A DNA stretch of 64,000 nt, from positions 2,480,001 to 2,544,000 of the forward strand of contig NZ_CP102173.1 of assembly GCF_024584515.1 (NCBI RefSeq), in the 5' to 3' direction. Shown in pieces: positions 28,577-36,613 of the stretch. The stretch comes from Aeromicrobium wangtongii (lineage in GTDB: Bacteria > Actinomycetota > Actinomycetes > Propionibacteriales > Nocardioidaceae). The notes beneath the pieces are model-generated. The model was given only the letters and a program-made list of their open reading frames with translations, was not told the origin of the DNA and did not search any database. The first letter of the stretch is position 1. Every line of letters starts with the position of its first letter. The position numbers and the translations under genes were made by a program.

Positions 28577-29257
28577 ATGTCGAGGATTCCACAGGCGTCG
28601 ATCGCAGGAGTCCTCCGCGGGTTCGCCGAGCTGCTCCTCACGGTCGGCGCGCTGCTCGCCGCGCTCGCGTTCTACCTGCTGGTCTGGACCAATCTGCAGA
28701 CCGCGGCAGCGCAGAAGGATCTGCTCCAGGAATTCCGTTCCCAGCAGCAGACCGACCAGACCGGCCAGGCCGGCCGCCAGACCAGGCCGGGCACCGGCGA
28801 CGGGCTCAACGTCCTGCACATCCCGCGACTGGGCAAGGACTGGAAGCGCGTGGTCGTCGAGGGCGTCGACATGAAGAGCCTCAACACCGCCCCGGGCCAC
28901 TTCCCCGACACCGCGCTGCCGGGGCAGGTCGGCAACTACGCCGTCGCCGGGCACCGCGCCACGCACGGTGAGCCGTTCGCCGATCTCGATCGCATGGTCG
29001 CCGGCGACAAGGTGTACGTCGAGGCGGCCAACGGCTGGTTCACCTATCAGGTGACCTGGTCACGCATCATCGCCCCGAACCACACCGAGATCCTGGCCCC
29101 GGTCGCCGGGAAGCCGGGCCAGGCGCCCACGGCCAGGACGTTGACCCTCATCACCTGTCACCCGCGCTGGGGATCGACCGAGCGCCTGGTGGTCGGGGCA
29201 CAGCTGGTCGAGGAACGCTCACTGGCCGCGGGCCCACCCGAAGGAATGGACAGCTGA
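28577..29257 (+). CDS. Class E sortase
   Basis: A 226-residue membrane transpeptidase: N-terminal transmembrane helix (about 18-38), a Gln/Thr-rich linker, then the sortase barrel with catalytic H126 (YAVAGHRATHG), C194 (LITCHP) and R203. The N-terminal anchor and TLITC-type motif suit class E, the housekeeping type of high-GC Gram-positives. Two LPKTG proteins (19376-20659, 20656-21300) nearby are obvious substrates. Transcribed from site F, so it appears co-regulated with them. Leaderless start. Confidence 0.9.
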   Translation: MSRIPQASIAGVLRGFAELLLTVGALLAALAFYLLVWTNLQTAAAQKDLLQEFRSQQQTDQTGQAGRQTRPGTGDGLNVLHIPRLGKDWKRVVVEGVDMKSLNTAPGHFPDTALPGQVGNYAVAGHRATHGEPFADLDRMVAGDKVYVEAANGWFTYQVTWSRIIAPNHTEILAPVAGKPGQAPTARTLTLITCHPRWGSTERLVVGAQLVEERSLAAGPPEGMDS

Positions 29258-29258
29258 C

Positions 29259-29414
29259 ATGTATGCCCTCATCTGGCGACTGCTCCCCGGTCCGACCCCG
29301 GTCAAAGTCGGCGAGGCACTGGTGCTGCTCGCGCTGGTGTTCTGGCTGCTGATGGCCGTGGTCTTTCCGGCCGTCGAGCCCCACCTGCCCATCGACGAGG
29401 TCGTCGTCGGCTGA
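29259..29414 (+). CDS. Small membrane protein downstream of sortase (51 aa)
   Basis: A 51-residue protein starting two bases after the sortase stop: MYALIWRLLPGPTPVKVGEA, one transmembrane helix, then a short acidic C-terminus (DEVVVG). Small single-pass proteins of this kind often follow class E sortase genes in actinobacteria; the tight spacing implies co-translation. Role unknown, possibly a sortase partner. Confidence 0.7.
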   Translation: MYALIWRLLPGPTPVKVGEALVLLALVFWLLMAVVFPAVEPHLPIDEVVVG

Positions 29415-29427
29415 GCGGCCCCACCGA

Positions 29428-30177
29428 TCAGTACTCGCGCAGCAGCGTCCCGTAGCCGTGCAGCTGGTCCTCGATGCCGTTGTCGCGCAGCGCCATCCAC
29501 CAGGTCGCGGCGTTGATCGCGATGACCGGCTTGTCGAGCCAGCGCTCGGCCTCGTCGGCCAGCTCGGTCATGCACAGGTTGGTGCCGCACTGCACGATCG
29601 CGTCGACGTCGGAGTCGTTGATCTCGATCAGCGACTCGCGCAGCGTCTTCTCCGAGACCTGGGCGATCTCGACCGCACTGTTGACGCACAGCCCCTTGAT
29701 CTGGCCGACCTCGAAGCCGAGCTCGGTGAAGAACTTGCGCACGTTGGTGTCACCGATCGGGGTGTACGGCGTGACGACGGCGATCTTCTTGGCGCCGAAC
29801 AGCTTGAGCGCGCGCTCGCACCCCTCGGCGCCCGTGGCGACACCGAGCCCACCGGTGAGACCCTGGATCTGCTTGACGAACTGGCGGTTGCCCTCGACCC
29901 CGTCCCAGAACGTCTCGGCGCTCATGCCCATGACCATGTAGTCGGGCTGCATCGTCATCAGGCTGCGAACGCAGTCGTCCATGTTGGCCCGGATCTGCTC
30001 CAGCAGGTTCTCCATCCCCTCGTCGGTCGCGATACGACCGTCCGGGATGTAGATGCGGCCGTAGTGCGAGGTGACGCCGGGGACGCGCATCGCGTCGAAC
30101 TCGGGCTGGACGATCGTGTTGGTGCTCGGGGCGATGACGCCGAACTTGCGGCGCCATCCCAGACGGTCCACGCTCAC
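29428..30177 (-). CDS. Maleate cis-trans isomerase (Asp/Glu racemase superfamily)
   Basis: A 249-residue protein: GVIAPSTNTIVQPEFDAM at the N-terminus, MGMSAETFWDG with the central residue region, VVTPYTPIGD, and a second active-site segment IVQCGTNLCM. This is the maleate isomerase layout with two catalytic Cys positions (C-terminal Cys in QCGTNLC clear; first site reads GMSAETF, so the N-terminal Cys may be replaced). GTG start overlaps the upstream stop (GTGA). Last gene of the core operon with Rieske and RCCR-like genes, suggesting isomerisation of a substituted maleate derived from a pyrrole ring. Confidence 0.82.
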   Translation of the reverse strand: MSVDRLGWRRKFGVIAPSTNTIVQPEFDAMRVPGVTSHYGRIYIPDGRIATDEGMENLLEQIRANMDDCVRSLMTMQPDYMVMGMSAETFWDGVEGNRQFVKQIQGLTGGLGVATGAEGCERALKLFGAKKIAVVTPYTPIGDTNVRKFFTELGFEVGQIKGLCVNSAVEIAQVSEKTLRESLIEINDSDVDAIVQCGTNLCMTELADEAERWLDKPVIAINAATWWMALRDNGIEDQLHGYGTLLREY

Positions 30178-30887
30178 GCGGTCTCTCCAGTGGTCTCGTA
30201 GACGGACTCGCGGTCCGCCGTGGTGGGAAAATACTTGCGCAGCCACAACGCTCCGAGCAGGAAGCACAGCTGGACCGCGGTGTTGGTCAGCTGCTCAGCC
30301 CACTGGATCTGGACCGACTGCTCGGGCCGTGCCGCGAGCGAGGGCAGGATGTTGGTGCCCAGGACGTAGACGACGAACAACGCCCCGATGACGCGCCGGC
30401 CGGCCTTGAACGCGATGACCGCCGCGGTGACACCCAGTGCGGTGGCACTGACCGCCGCTGCGATGAGCAGGGGCCACATGTGGCCCATCCAGAGCGCGCC
30501 GATCGCGGCCGCCACCGGGAACACGGCGAACGGCCAGCCGGTCAGCTCGGACCCGCGCTTCGCGCTGAGCAGTGCCCACACGAGGGCGCTGAAGCCGAAG
30601 GCCAGGCACGGGAAGAGCAGCTGCTCGAGGATCGGGTACTCGTGGCACCCCGATGCGACCAGGATCTTCCAGGTGGCCTTGGCCAGACCGCCCGTGGTCA
30701 CCACGATCGCGCCGATCAGCGCGATCGGGAAGACCCGCGGAACCCGCCGACCGGTCGCTTGGGCGGTGATCATCAGGGCCACCCCGGCGAGCATGACGGG
30801 GACGAAGTCCTCCAGCGCCAGGGCGACGGTGTACTCCTCGCAGACATCGATGCTGCGGGCGACCAAGGTCGCCGATCCGGGGTGCAT
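30174..30887 (-). CDS. Polytopic membrane protein of unknown function
   Basis: About 237 residues with six or seven predicted transmembrane helices (for example VPVMLAGVALMITAQ, VFPIALIGAIVVTTGGLAKATWKIL, LLIAAAVSATALGVTAAVI). His residues occur at or near helix ends (GCHEYP, MGHMWP), which could coordinate a haem or metal, but no known motif is complete. ATG overlaps the stop of the SDR gene (ATGA). Its place inside the core operon suggests transport of, or electron supply for, the tetrapyrrole enzymes. I do not recognise the family. Confidence 0.7.
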   Translation of the reverse strand: MHPGSATLVARSIDVCEEYTVALALEDFVPVMLAGVALMITAQATGRRVPRVFPIALIGAIVVTTGGLAKATWKILVASGCHEYPILEQLLFPCLAFGFSALVWALLSAKRGSELTGWPFAVFPVAAAIGALWMGHMWPLLIAAAVSATALGVTAAVIAFKAGRRVIGALFVVYVLGTNILPSLAARPEQSVQIQWAEQLTNTAVQLCFLLGALWLRKYFPTTADRESVYETTGETA

Positions 30888-31714
30888 CAGGCCTCCTGCG
30901 GGGTGAAGATGTCGCGCTTGCGGAAGCCGGCGCCCATGAAGCGTCCCATCGCCTTGGGCTTGGTCAGCCAGGCCACGCGGACGCCGTGCTTGTTGGCGGC
31001 CAGGACCTGGTCGACCAGCCACGGCGTGACGGTCTCGACCCGGTCACCGAGGATGTTGAAGATCTTCTTGACCTTGTCGAACTCCTCGGGCTTGTCCGCG
31101 TAGTCGCCGATCAGCAGATCGGTGGCCACGATGCCCGGGGAGAGGAAGCCGACCTTGACCGGCGTGCCCTTGGTGTCGCGGACCAGCGCCTCGGTGAGGT
31201 ACTGGACGGCGCGCTTGGAGGCACCGTAGGTCGCCATGCCGGGCTGGTGCTCACCGCGGGAGCCGAAGCCCTCCATGTTCCAGATCCAGCCACCCCCGGC
31301 CTGGGTCGCCATCCCGGCCTGGGCGATGGCCGAGCCGTTGAACGCGCCGACCAGATTGGTCTGGACGACCGCGTCGACCAGCTCGGACGGCTGGTCGGCC
31401 AGCGGACCTCGCGGTGCCGACATACCTGCGTTGTTGATCCAGATGTCCACCCGGCCGAACGTGCCCACGGCCTGCTGCCACAGCGCCTGCACCGCGTCGC
31501 GGTCGGACACGTCCGTGACGACGCCGAGCACCCGGCCAGGATCGTCCAGGCCGGCGCGCAGCTGCTGCACACCGGCGTCGACCGATCCGGCACTGCGGCC
31601 GCAGATCGCGACCTGGTGACCACGCTCGAGCAGCTCACGCGCCAGGCCCAGACCGATGCCCCGGGTACCGCCGGTGACGACAGCCACCCGGCGGCCGGTC
31701 AGCGCGGTTCCCAC
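30887..31714 (-). CDS. SDR similar to chlorophyll b reductase (NYC1/NOL-like), copy 2
   Basis: A 275-residue SDR: TGGTRGIG (14-21), DIWINNAG (90-97), GFGSRG (149-154), YGASK (163-167), LSPGIVATDLL (191-201), then a C-terminal extension FNILGDRVETVTPWLVDQVL and WLTKPKAMGRFM. These blocks, especially IWINNAG, G-x-GS near the active site, SPGxVxTDLL and the NILG/LVP-like tail, parallel plant NOL/NYC1 more closely than ordinary FabG-type SDRs. GTG start 31714 lies inside the end of the upstream gene. In the operon with the Rieske oxygenase and RCCR-like proteins. Activity on a formyl-chlorophyll is a hypothesis. Confidence 0.78.
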   Translation of the reverse strand: MGTALTGRRVAVVTGGTRGIGLGLARELLERGHQVAICGRSAGSVDAGVQQLRAGLDDPGRVLGVVTDVSDRDAVQALWQQAVGTFGRVDIWINNAGMSAPRGPLADQPSELVDAVVQTNLVGAFNGSAIAQAGMATQAGGGWIWNMEGFGSRGEHQPGMATYGASKRAVQYLTEALVRDTKGTPVKVGFLSPGIVATDLLIGDYADKPEEFDKVKKIFNILGDRVETVTPWLVDQVLAANKHGVRVAWLTKPKAMGRFMGAGFRKRDIFTPQEA

Positions 31715-32661
31715 GCCAACGATCCGTGCACGAAGTGGGTCGTGGTCTCGCCGCTCATCAGCTGCCAGACGATCGCCAGCTCGCGGGTGTCCGGATCCAT
31801 CAGGAACTCGCGTCCACGGATCTTCTCGATGCCGGTCTTGTCGACCCCGACCAGGTGCTGCACCGTGAACAGTGCGCGGCCGTAGGAGGTGGCGTTGCCG
31901 AACACCTCGGGGCCCTCGAACATCGTGCGGGCGCCATCGCGATAGCGGTCGAAGGTGTACTCCCGCTCGAGATCGCCGCTCCACGTGATCGTGTGCCGCG
32001 CCGAACGCAGCGAGGTGGGCTCGTGCTCGATGCGCACCTGCACCTGGCCCTCGGTGGTCTGGTCGGCGCCGTTGACGAACAGCGTCCCGGTCCAGGCGCC
32101 GGCCTGCTTGGTGGGCAGGACGTGCGGACGGGGCCCGCGCTCCTTCTCCAGCTCGCGCCACTGGTCGACGTACTCCTGGGTTGCAGGATTGGTCTCCCGG
32201 TCAGTGGTGCGCTTGTAGACACCGTTGAAGACCGCGCAGACGGCCCATCCGTCGTGCAGCACCGAGGAGTAGACCTGGGTCTCCCCGTCAGGAAGAACCT
32301 GGTTCCAGGTGCGCAGATCGGCCTGCCAGCCCGGCGAGTAGTAGTTGGCCTCGACGAACAGGCCGTAGGGCTGGCCGGTGCCGTAGAAGTCCGGACCGGT
32401 GTAGACGCGGTTCTCGTCGGAGTCGACGACGCCGAAGTCGAACTGGGCGCCGAGCTCGAAGCGGTTGCGCAGCGGACCGGCGCCCGAGAGCTTGGAGTCC
32501 ATCCAGTAGCGGGCGCCCTCGGCGGTCACCTCACTGGCCCGCGCGATGTACTCGAAGCCGACGTGGTTGCCCTGCGCGTCGAACAGCCCGGGGATGCCGT
32601 GCCACTCCCCCTCGATGCGCTTTTGCCACTCGCTGGTCTCGACCTGCGCCTGAACGCTCAT
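31699..32661 (-). CDS. Unrecognised beta-rich protein (possible tandem lipocalin-like fold)
   Basis: A 320-residue soluble protein, no signal peptide. Many aromatic residues and alternating strands are seen: EWQKRIEGEWHGIPGLFDAQ at the N-terminus, VYTGPDFYGTGQPYGLF, YYSPGWQADLRTW, and GAWTGTLFVNGADQTTEG opening a second half. The GEWxG / AWTGT repeats at the start of each half suggest two lipocalin-like barrels, as in DUF3598-type or tetrapyrrole-lyase-like folds, but the resemblance is weak. It sits between an RCCR-like gene and an NOL-like gene with ATGA overlaps, so it may bind or carry the pigment. Confidence 0.65.
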   Translation of the reverse strand: MSVQAQVETSEWQKRIEGEWHGIPGLFDAQGNHVGFEYIARASEVTAEGARYWMDSKLSGAGPLRNRFELGAQFDFGVVDSDENRVYTGPDFYGTGQPYGLFVEANYYSPGWQADLRTWNQVLPDGETQVYSSVLHDGWAVCAVFNGVYKRTTDRETNPATQEYVDQWRELEKERGPRPHVLPTKQAGAWTGTLFVNGADQTTEGQVQVRIEHEPTSLRSARHTITWSGDLEREYTFDRYRDGARTMFEGPEVFGNATSYGRALFTVQHLVGVDKTGIEKIRGREFLMDPDTRELAIVWQLMSGETTTHFVHGSLAWEPR

Positions 32662-33398
32662 CCAGGCAGCTCGTTGTTGACCAAGAGCTTGCGGATGTCC
32701 TCGGCGACCGGCTCGGTGATGAGGCGCGAGATCTGTGCCCACACCTTGTCGACCTCGGGGCTGAACAGCAGGCCGCGGTTGCGGGCGTCGCGGGTCGGCA
32801 GATCGGTGTCGGCGACATCGGCGACGACATCGGCCGGCACGTCGCCCTCGACGAGCGAGAACCAGTGGTCGAGGTAGGCCGCGACCGGCGCGTCGAGCTG
32901 GCCGAAGGCCTCCTCGGTCGCCCGGCTGGCCAGCATCCACGACGACATGACCGTGAGCTGGCGCGGCTCGAGGACGGCCTTGGACAGGCCTTCCATCGCG
33001 TTGACCTGCTCGTAGGTCTCGGTCAGCGGAGTGTGCGCCCAGTCGTTGTAGACCATGTGCGTGCCGGCGTCGACGCGCTGGATCAGGTCGAGGTGGAAGG
33101 CGAAGTACTCGCCGGCACCGACCGAGTCCAGCGTGAAGTGCGGCACCGGCGACTCGTCCGGCATGAAGGCGAACACCATGTGGCTGTCGAGGCCGATCTG
33201 CGGCACGACGATGCCGACGTAGACGGCCTTGGCCACCTTGTCGCCGGTGAAGACCCGGACCGAACCGACCGGATCGGGCCCCATCGTCGAGCTGAGGGTC
33301 ATGAACGGGCCACCGTCGGCACCGGAGAACTCCTTGAGTCCCGCGCGATCGATCAGGGTGTCGAGGGTTCCGATGCACAGGTCACTGGGCAGGCTCAT
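32658..33398 (-). CDS. Divergent RCCR/FDBR-like protein, copy 3
   Basis: A 246-residue protein. PVPHFTLDS (84-92) and HLDLIQRVD (102-110) correspond in position to the PHF and D-x-x-PR-x-D segments of the other two RCCR-like proteins. The C-terminal helix (RDARNRGLLFSPEVDKVWAQISRLI) matches their R-x-FG-x-E region. The central F-V-R-x-x-x-SP-T-A block is not recognisable, so this copy is degenerate or has another role, for example a partner subunit. Overlaps both neighbours by four bases. Lower confidence than the other two. Confidence 0.6.
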   Translation of the reverse strand: MSLPSDLCIGTLDTLIDRAGLKEFSGADGGPFMTLSSTMGPDPVGSVRVFTGDKVAKAVYVGIVVPQIGLDSHMVFAFMPDESPVPHFTLDSVGAGEYFAFHLDLIQRVDAGTHMVYNDWAHTPLTETYEQVNAMEGLSKAVLEPRQLTVMSSWMLASRATEEAFGQLDAPVAAYLDHWFSLVEGDVPADVVADVADTDLPTRDARNRGLLFSPEVDKVWAQISRLITEPVAEDIRKLLVNNELPG

Positions 33399-34693
33399 GC
33401 GTTGTCTTCCTTGTTGCTCGTGGTGACGTAGGTGGTGGTGATCTCGTCACCGGCGATGTCGCCGATGGCATCGGCCTCGGGGGCCGAGTCGTCGTGCAGG
33501 TCGTCGTGCAGGACCAGGCGGTGCTCGACGCGGGGCGGCGATGCCTCACCCCGGGCGTCGAGGATCTCGCGGCTGCGAACCTCCTTGAAGTTCCAGGCGC
33601 TCGCCAGCTCGGGGACGGCCTTGCGCGTCGGGGACGGGATGACCCGCGCCTCGACCCGTGCGCCGCCCTCGCCGACGATCGTGTTGCCCTCGACGCCCCA
33701 ACCGGCCTCGATGAGCTCCTGGCGACGGCGGCGGTACTTGACTGCGTTCTGGTCGCTCTTGATGTGCAGCTCGGCCGACAGGTCGAACGGCAGCAGCTCG
33801 GGGCGCACGTGGTCGACGATCGCCTGGTCCTCGTACAGCACCTTGAAGACACGGCGACGGGCGTCACGATCGGCCCACTTGCCCTTGAAGAACGAGCGCA
33901 GCGCGACGAACTTGACCAGCGTCGTCTCTTCGTCGATCGGGATGTTGACGTCGAAGATCTTCATCGCGCCCATGGGCGTGCCCACGTCCAGCAGGATCAT
34001 GTTGGGCATGAACCAGGTGGTGGAGACCGGCACCGGGGGCCGCTCGGTCAGCTTCTGACGGTTGGGGTTGATCATGCCCCAGATGCCCTTGGACCGCGGC
34101 GGGTTGAGCTCGATCGAGATCTTGCAGTGCCAGTCCGAGTCCTCCATGACGAAGTCGGGGACCTCGGGCTTCTCGGGGTTGCCGAACACACCACCGTGCA
34201 CGAACGGCGTGTGGGCGACGTCGATGCCGTTCTCGAGGATGCGCTCGTAGTTGGACTTCCACAGGAACGAGCCGGTGACGGCGCGGTAGGTCTCCGTGTC
34301 GTCGATGTCGGACCAGTCGGGGATCGGCGGCCGCTCCTCCTCGGGGAGGTCACCCATGTAGACCCAGATGAACATGTACTTCTCTTGGGTCGGGTACGAG
34401 TCGATCCGCGCCTTGCGCGGGATGCCCTTGTCGGGCTGCGCGGGGATCTTCTGCACGACGCCATCGGGGTCGTACTCCCAGCCGTGGTACGGGCAGACGA
34501 TGCAGTCGTCCTTGATGGTTCCGCCCGAAAGCGCGGCACCGCGGTGCACGCACAGATCCGACATCGCGACGACCGAGTGATCGCTGTTCTTGCGGTACAG
34601 CACCAGCTGCTGCCCGAGGATCTTGACCTTCTTCGGCTTCCCGACCTCCAGGTCGGTGCTGAACTCGACGGCGTACCAGAAGTTCTTGAACAT
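33395..34693 (-). CDS. Rieske non-haem iron oxygenase (pheophorbide a oxygenase/VanA type)
   Basis: A 432-residue terminal oxygenase. The Rieske 2Fe-2S site is C48-x-H50 ... C67-x2-H70 (CVHRG, CPYHGW). The mononuclear iron site is D158-x2-H161-x4-H166 (NGIDVAHTPFVHGG). This is the single-component-alpha type shared by vanillate demethylase, pheophorbide a oxygenase and chlorophyllide a oxygenase. The C-terminal membrane helices and CxxC of plant PaO are absent. With an RCCR-like gene on both sides (one adjacent, one two genes upstream), the obvious hypothesis is macrocycle opening of a chlorin, giving a red-catabolite-like product. No reductase or ferredoxin gene is present in the window. Confidence 0.85.
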   Translation of the reverse strand: MFKNFWYAVEFSTDLEVGKPKKVKILGQQLVLYRKNSDHSVVAMSDLCVHRGAALSGGTIKDDCIVCPYHGWEYDPDGVVQKIPAQPDKGIPRKARIDSYPTQEKYMFIWVYMGDLPEEERPPIPDWSDIDDTETYRAVTGSFLWKSNYERILENGIDVAHTPFVHGGVFGNPEKPEVPDFVMEDSDWHCKISIELNPPRSKGIWGMINPNRQKLTERPPVPVSTTWFMPNMILLDVGTPMGAMKIFDVNIPIDEETTLVKFVALRSFFKGKWADRDARRRVFKVLYEDQAIVDHVRPELLPFDLSAELHIKSDQNAVKYRRRRQELIEAGWGVEGNTIVGEGGARVEARVIPSPTRKAVPELASAWNFKEVRSREILDARGEASPPRVEHRLVLHDDLHDDSAPEADAIGDIAGDEITTTYVTTSNKEDNA

Positions 34694-34702
34694 GTTGGTC
34701 TC

Positions 34703-35707
34703 CTAGCGTCGACGGATGTCGGCGATATCGGGGTGGATGTGGTCCTGCCATGTGTCGAGCTCGGCCAAGGACGAGGGCTCGGCACCGAGACGGGCCGAGA
34801 AGAATGTGGTGACCAGGTCGATCAGGACCGACCGCAGCCGGTCCTGGTCACCGGCGGGTGGTTCCTCGAGGAATCCTCGAGCTGAGGTCGGGTCCTCCGG
34901 GGCTGCCGGCAGCATGTGTCCGGCATCGGCGATCCGCACCAGCCATGCCTCCGTGTCCGGTGGCAACGCCTCGGTGAAGGTGCGCTCGATCGGGTCGTGC
35001 CCCGCCGCACCGGCTTCCTGGCCGTACCGGATCGCGCTGGCGGCGACGACGCCGTCGGCCGTACCTCCCAGCAGGAGCACCGGCACGTCGACCGGGGCAG
35101 GAAGCAGCGTGCCCGGTGCGTGCCCGAGCTGCTGCGAGGCCATCGTGTGGGCGCCGTAGGTCGCGACCGCACGCACCTGCGGGAACCACGCGGCGCGTGC
35201 GGACTGCAGTGCCACGGTGCCACCGGCGGAGTGACCGAACACGCCGATCCTGTCCAGGTCCAGCAGCCCGGCCAGCGGGCCGGCTTCCTGCGCCTGCGCG
35301 ACGGCTGCGAGCACCGCGGCCAGCGCCGGCGTGGTCGGCTTGGACCCGTAGGTGTCAGGTCCGACGGCCGTCAGGTCGACGCCCGGTGTCAGTCCGAACT
35401 GGCCCGGGAACAGCTCGGCGAGCCAGTCGAAGGTCACCGCGACCATGCCGGCCTGCGCCAAGGAGACGGCCAGCTCTAGATAACCGCTGGACGCCACGTT
35501 GATACCCGGCAGCACGATGACCACCGGATACGGTGCGCCGGACGGATCAGCCGGCAGGACGCCGCTCATCCGCTCGATGTCCGTGGCCGCCGGCAGCGCA
35601 GGATGCCGCAGGGTCACGTGGACGGTGTCGTAGGGGGCCACGGCACCGTCCACCCGGACAGCCGTCCGGTGAGCTCGCACCAGCGTCGTTGCGCCAGCGT
35701 TGTTCAT
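34703..35707 (-). CDS. Chlorophyllase-like alpha/beta hydrolase
   Basis: A 334-residue serine hydrolase without signal peptide: YPVVIVLPGINVASSGYLEL (60-79), GMVAVTFDW (87-95) and nucleophile elbow GHSAGG (158-163, Ser160), then VDVPVLLLGGTADGVV for the acid and GHMLPA for the His. The order and spacing (PVVxFLxG, nucleophile about 90 residues later) match plant chlorophyllase/dienelactone-hydrolase-like enzymes. Chlorophyllase removes the phytol ester. Operon position next to a Rieske oxygenase and RCCR-like proteins supports an ester hydrolysis step on a chlorophyll derivative, though other esters are possible. Confidence 0.75.
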   Translation of the reverse strand: MNNAGATTLVRAHRTAVRVDGAVAPYDTVHVTLRHPALPAATDIERMSGVLPADPSGAPYPVVIVLPGINVASSGYLELAVSLAQAGMVAVTFDWLAELFPGQFGLTPGVDLTAVGPDTYGSKPTTPALAAVLAAVAQAQEAGPLAGLLDLDRIGVFGHSAGGTVALQSARAAWFPQVRAVATYGAHTMASQQLGHAPGTLLPAPVDVPVLLLGGTADGVVAASAIRYGQEAGAAGHDPIERTFTEALPPDTEAWLVRIADAGHMLPAAPEDPTSARGFLEEPPAGDQDRLRSVLIDLVTTFFSARLGAEPSSLAELDTWQDHIHPDIADIRRR

Positions 35708-35718
35708 GGTCCGTGCTC

Positions 35719-36528
35719 TCAGCGCAGGTGAGGGCGCGGCAGGACCCGGTCGCCACCCCACAGGGCGCGGACCAGCTGCTGGGTCATCTCGGGGCCGAAG
35801 AACCGGTCGCCCATCTCGTTGGCCGGATCGCGCTCGGCGATGTTGCGACGGGTCAGCTCGTCCTCGGCTGCCAGCGCGGCCTGCTCCTCGACCGGGACGC
35901 GCTCGGCCTCGTCGACCCAGGCCAGCCAGCGATCGAGGTGACGCTCGGCCAGCTCGGTGACCACGTCGGTGGTGCGCTGGTCGCCGGGTGCCATGAAGCA
36001 GAACGCCGTCGGCGACAGGCTGGCCCGGACGAAGGCACTGCGGCTCACGAAGGGCTCGATGAAGTCGTTGTCGGCCTGGAACTGCTCCCACTCGTCGTTG
36101 AGCGGACCGTAGTACTTGTCGAACGAGTCGGTGTCGGTCATCAGGTTCGACCGCGGCACGGAGTCCAGGAACAGCCAGCCCTGCGGGAAGGCGCCGAGCG
36201 CCATGCCGAAGTGCGGCACGCGGACGTGCGGGCCGAGCCAGATCGTGAGGTGGACGTTGACGAAGCCCAGGGCCGCGTTCTCCATGTGGGAGTGGATCAT
36301 CCAGTCGACCTCGGGGCCGGTGTATCCGCGAACGCTGCCCGACGGGCCGTTCTCGGAGGTGAAGCTCTCCAGCGCGTCCGTCGAGGGGTCACGCACCAGG
36401 TCGAAGCGGTCCGCCACCTTGGTGGCCATCCGGTCGATCAGTGCCTTCCAGTCGGCGAACAACGAGGTCACATCGGTGGGACCCGCCTCGTCGAAGTACT
36501 CCTGAACCGACTTGAGGTTCTGACTCAT
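35719..36528 (-). CDS. Red chlorophyll catabolite reductase-like protein (FDBR superfamily), copy 2
   Basis: A 269-residue protein and the clearest RCCR homologue here. VPHFGMALG (104-112), FLDSVPRSNL (120-129), DKYY (137-140) and FVRASLSPTA (166-175) match plant ACD2 (PHFLVEL, FLDLPHRKDL, EYY, FVRSAFSPTA) in order and spacing. The C-terminal EDELTRRNIAERDPANEMGDRFFGPEMTQQLV also follows the ERRDKSFRRKSI...RMFGEEV pattern. RCCR reduces red chlorophyll catabolite with ferredoxin. First gene of the eight-gene core operon; GGAGGG precedes ATG 36528. Bacterial RCCR-like proteins are little described to my knowledge. Confidence 0.85.
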   Translation of the reverse strand: MSQNLKSVQEYFDEAGPTDVTSLFADWKALIDRMATKVADRFDLVRDPSTDALESFTSENGPSGSVRGYTGPEVDWMIHSHMENAALGFVNVHLTIWLGPHVRVPHFGMALGAFPQGWLFLDSVPRSNLMTDTDSFDKYYGPLNDEWEQFQADNDFIEPFVSRSAFVRASLSPTAFCFMAPGDQRTTDVVTELAERHLDRWLAWVDEAERVPVEEQAALAAEDELTRRNIAERDPANEMGDRFFGPEMTQQLVRALWGGDRVLPRPHLR

Positions 36529-36563
36529 GCCCTATCCCTCCACTATCGCGCACTGCTTTTCAA

Positions 36564-36579
36564 ACAATATATTCTATCT
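36564..36579. promoter_or_regulatory. Regulatory site G
   Basis: ACAATATATTCTATCT in the 85-base gap between the ALDH stop (36614) and the RCCR-like start (36528). It aligns with site K (ATATATTCGATAT). Reverse TATATT gives a -10 with a leader of about 40 bases carrying GGAGGG. It drives the core operon. Confidence 0.68.
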
Positions 36580-36613
36580 TCGTTCCCGGAGGGGGGTTCT
36601 CGGCGAAGAATTT

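Noticed and set aside
29428..36528. Haem or biliverdin degradation instead of chlorophyll
   Set aside because: No haem oxygenase or biliverdin reductase is seen, while NOL-, BciA- and chlorophyllase-like proteins are. I keep free bilins or phyllobilins as an alternative substrate but not haem as the main one.
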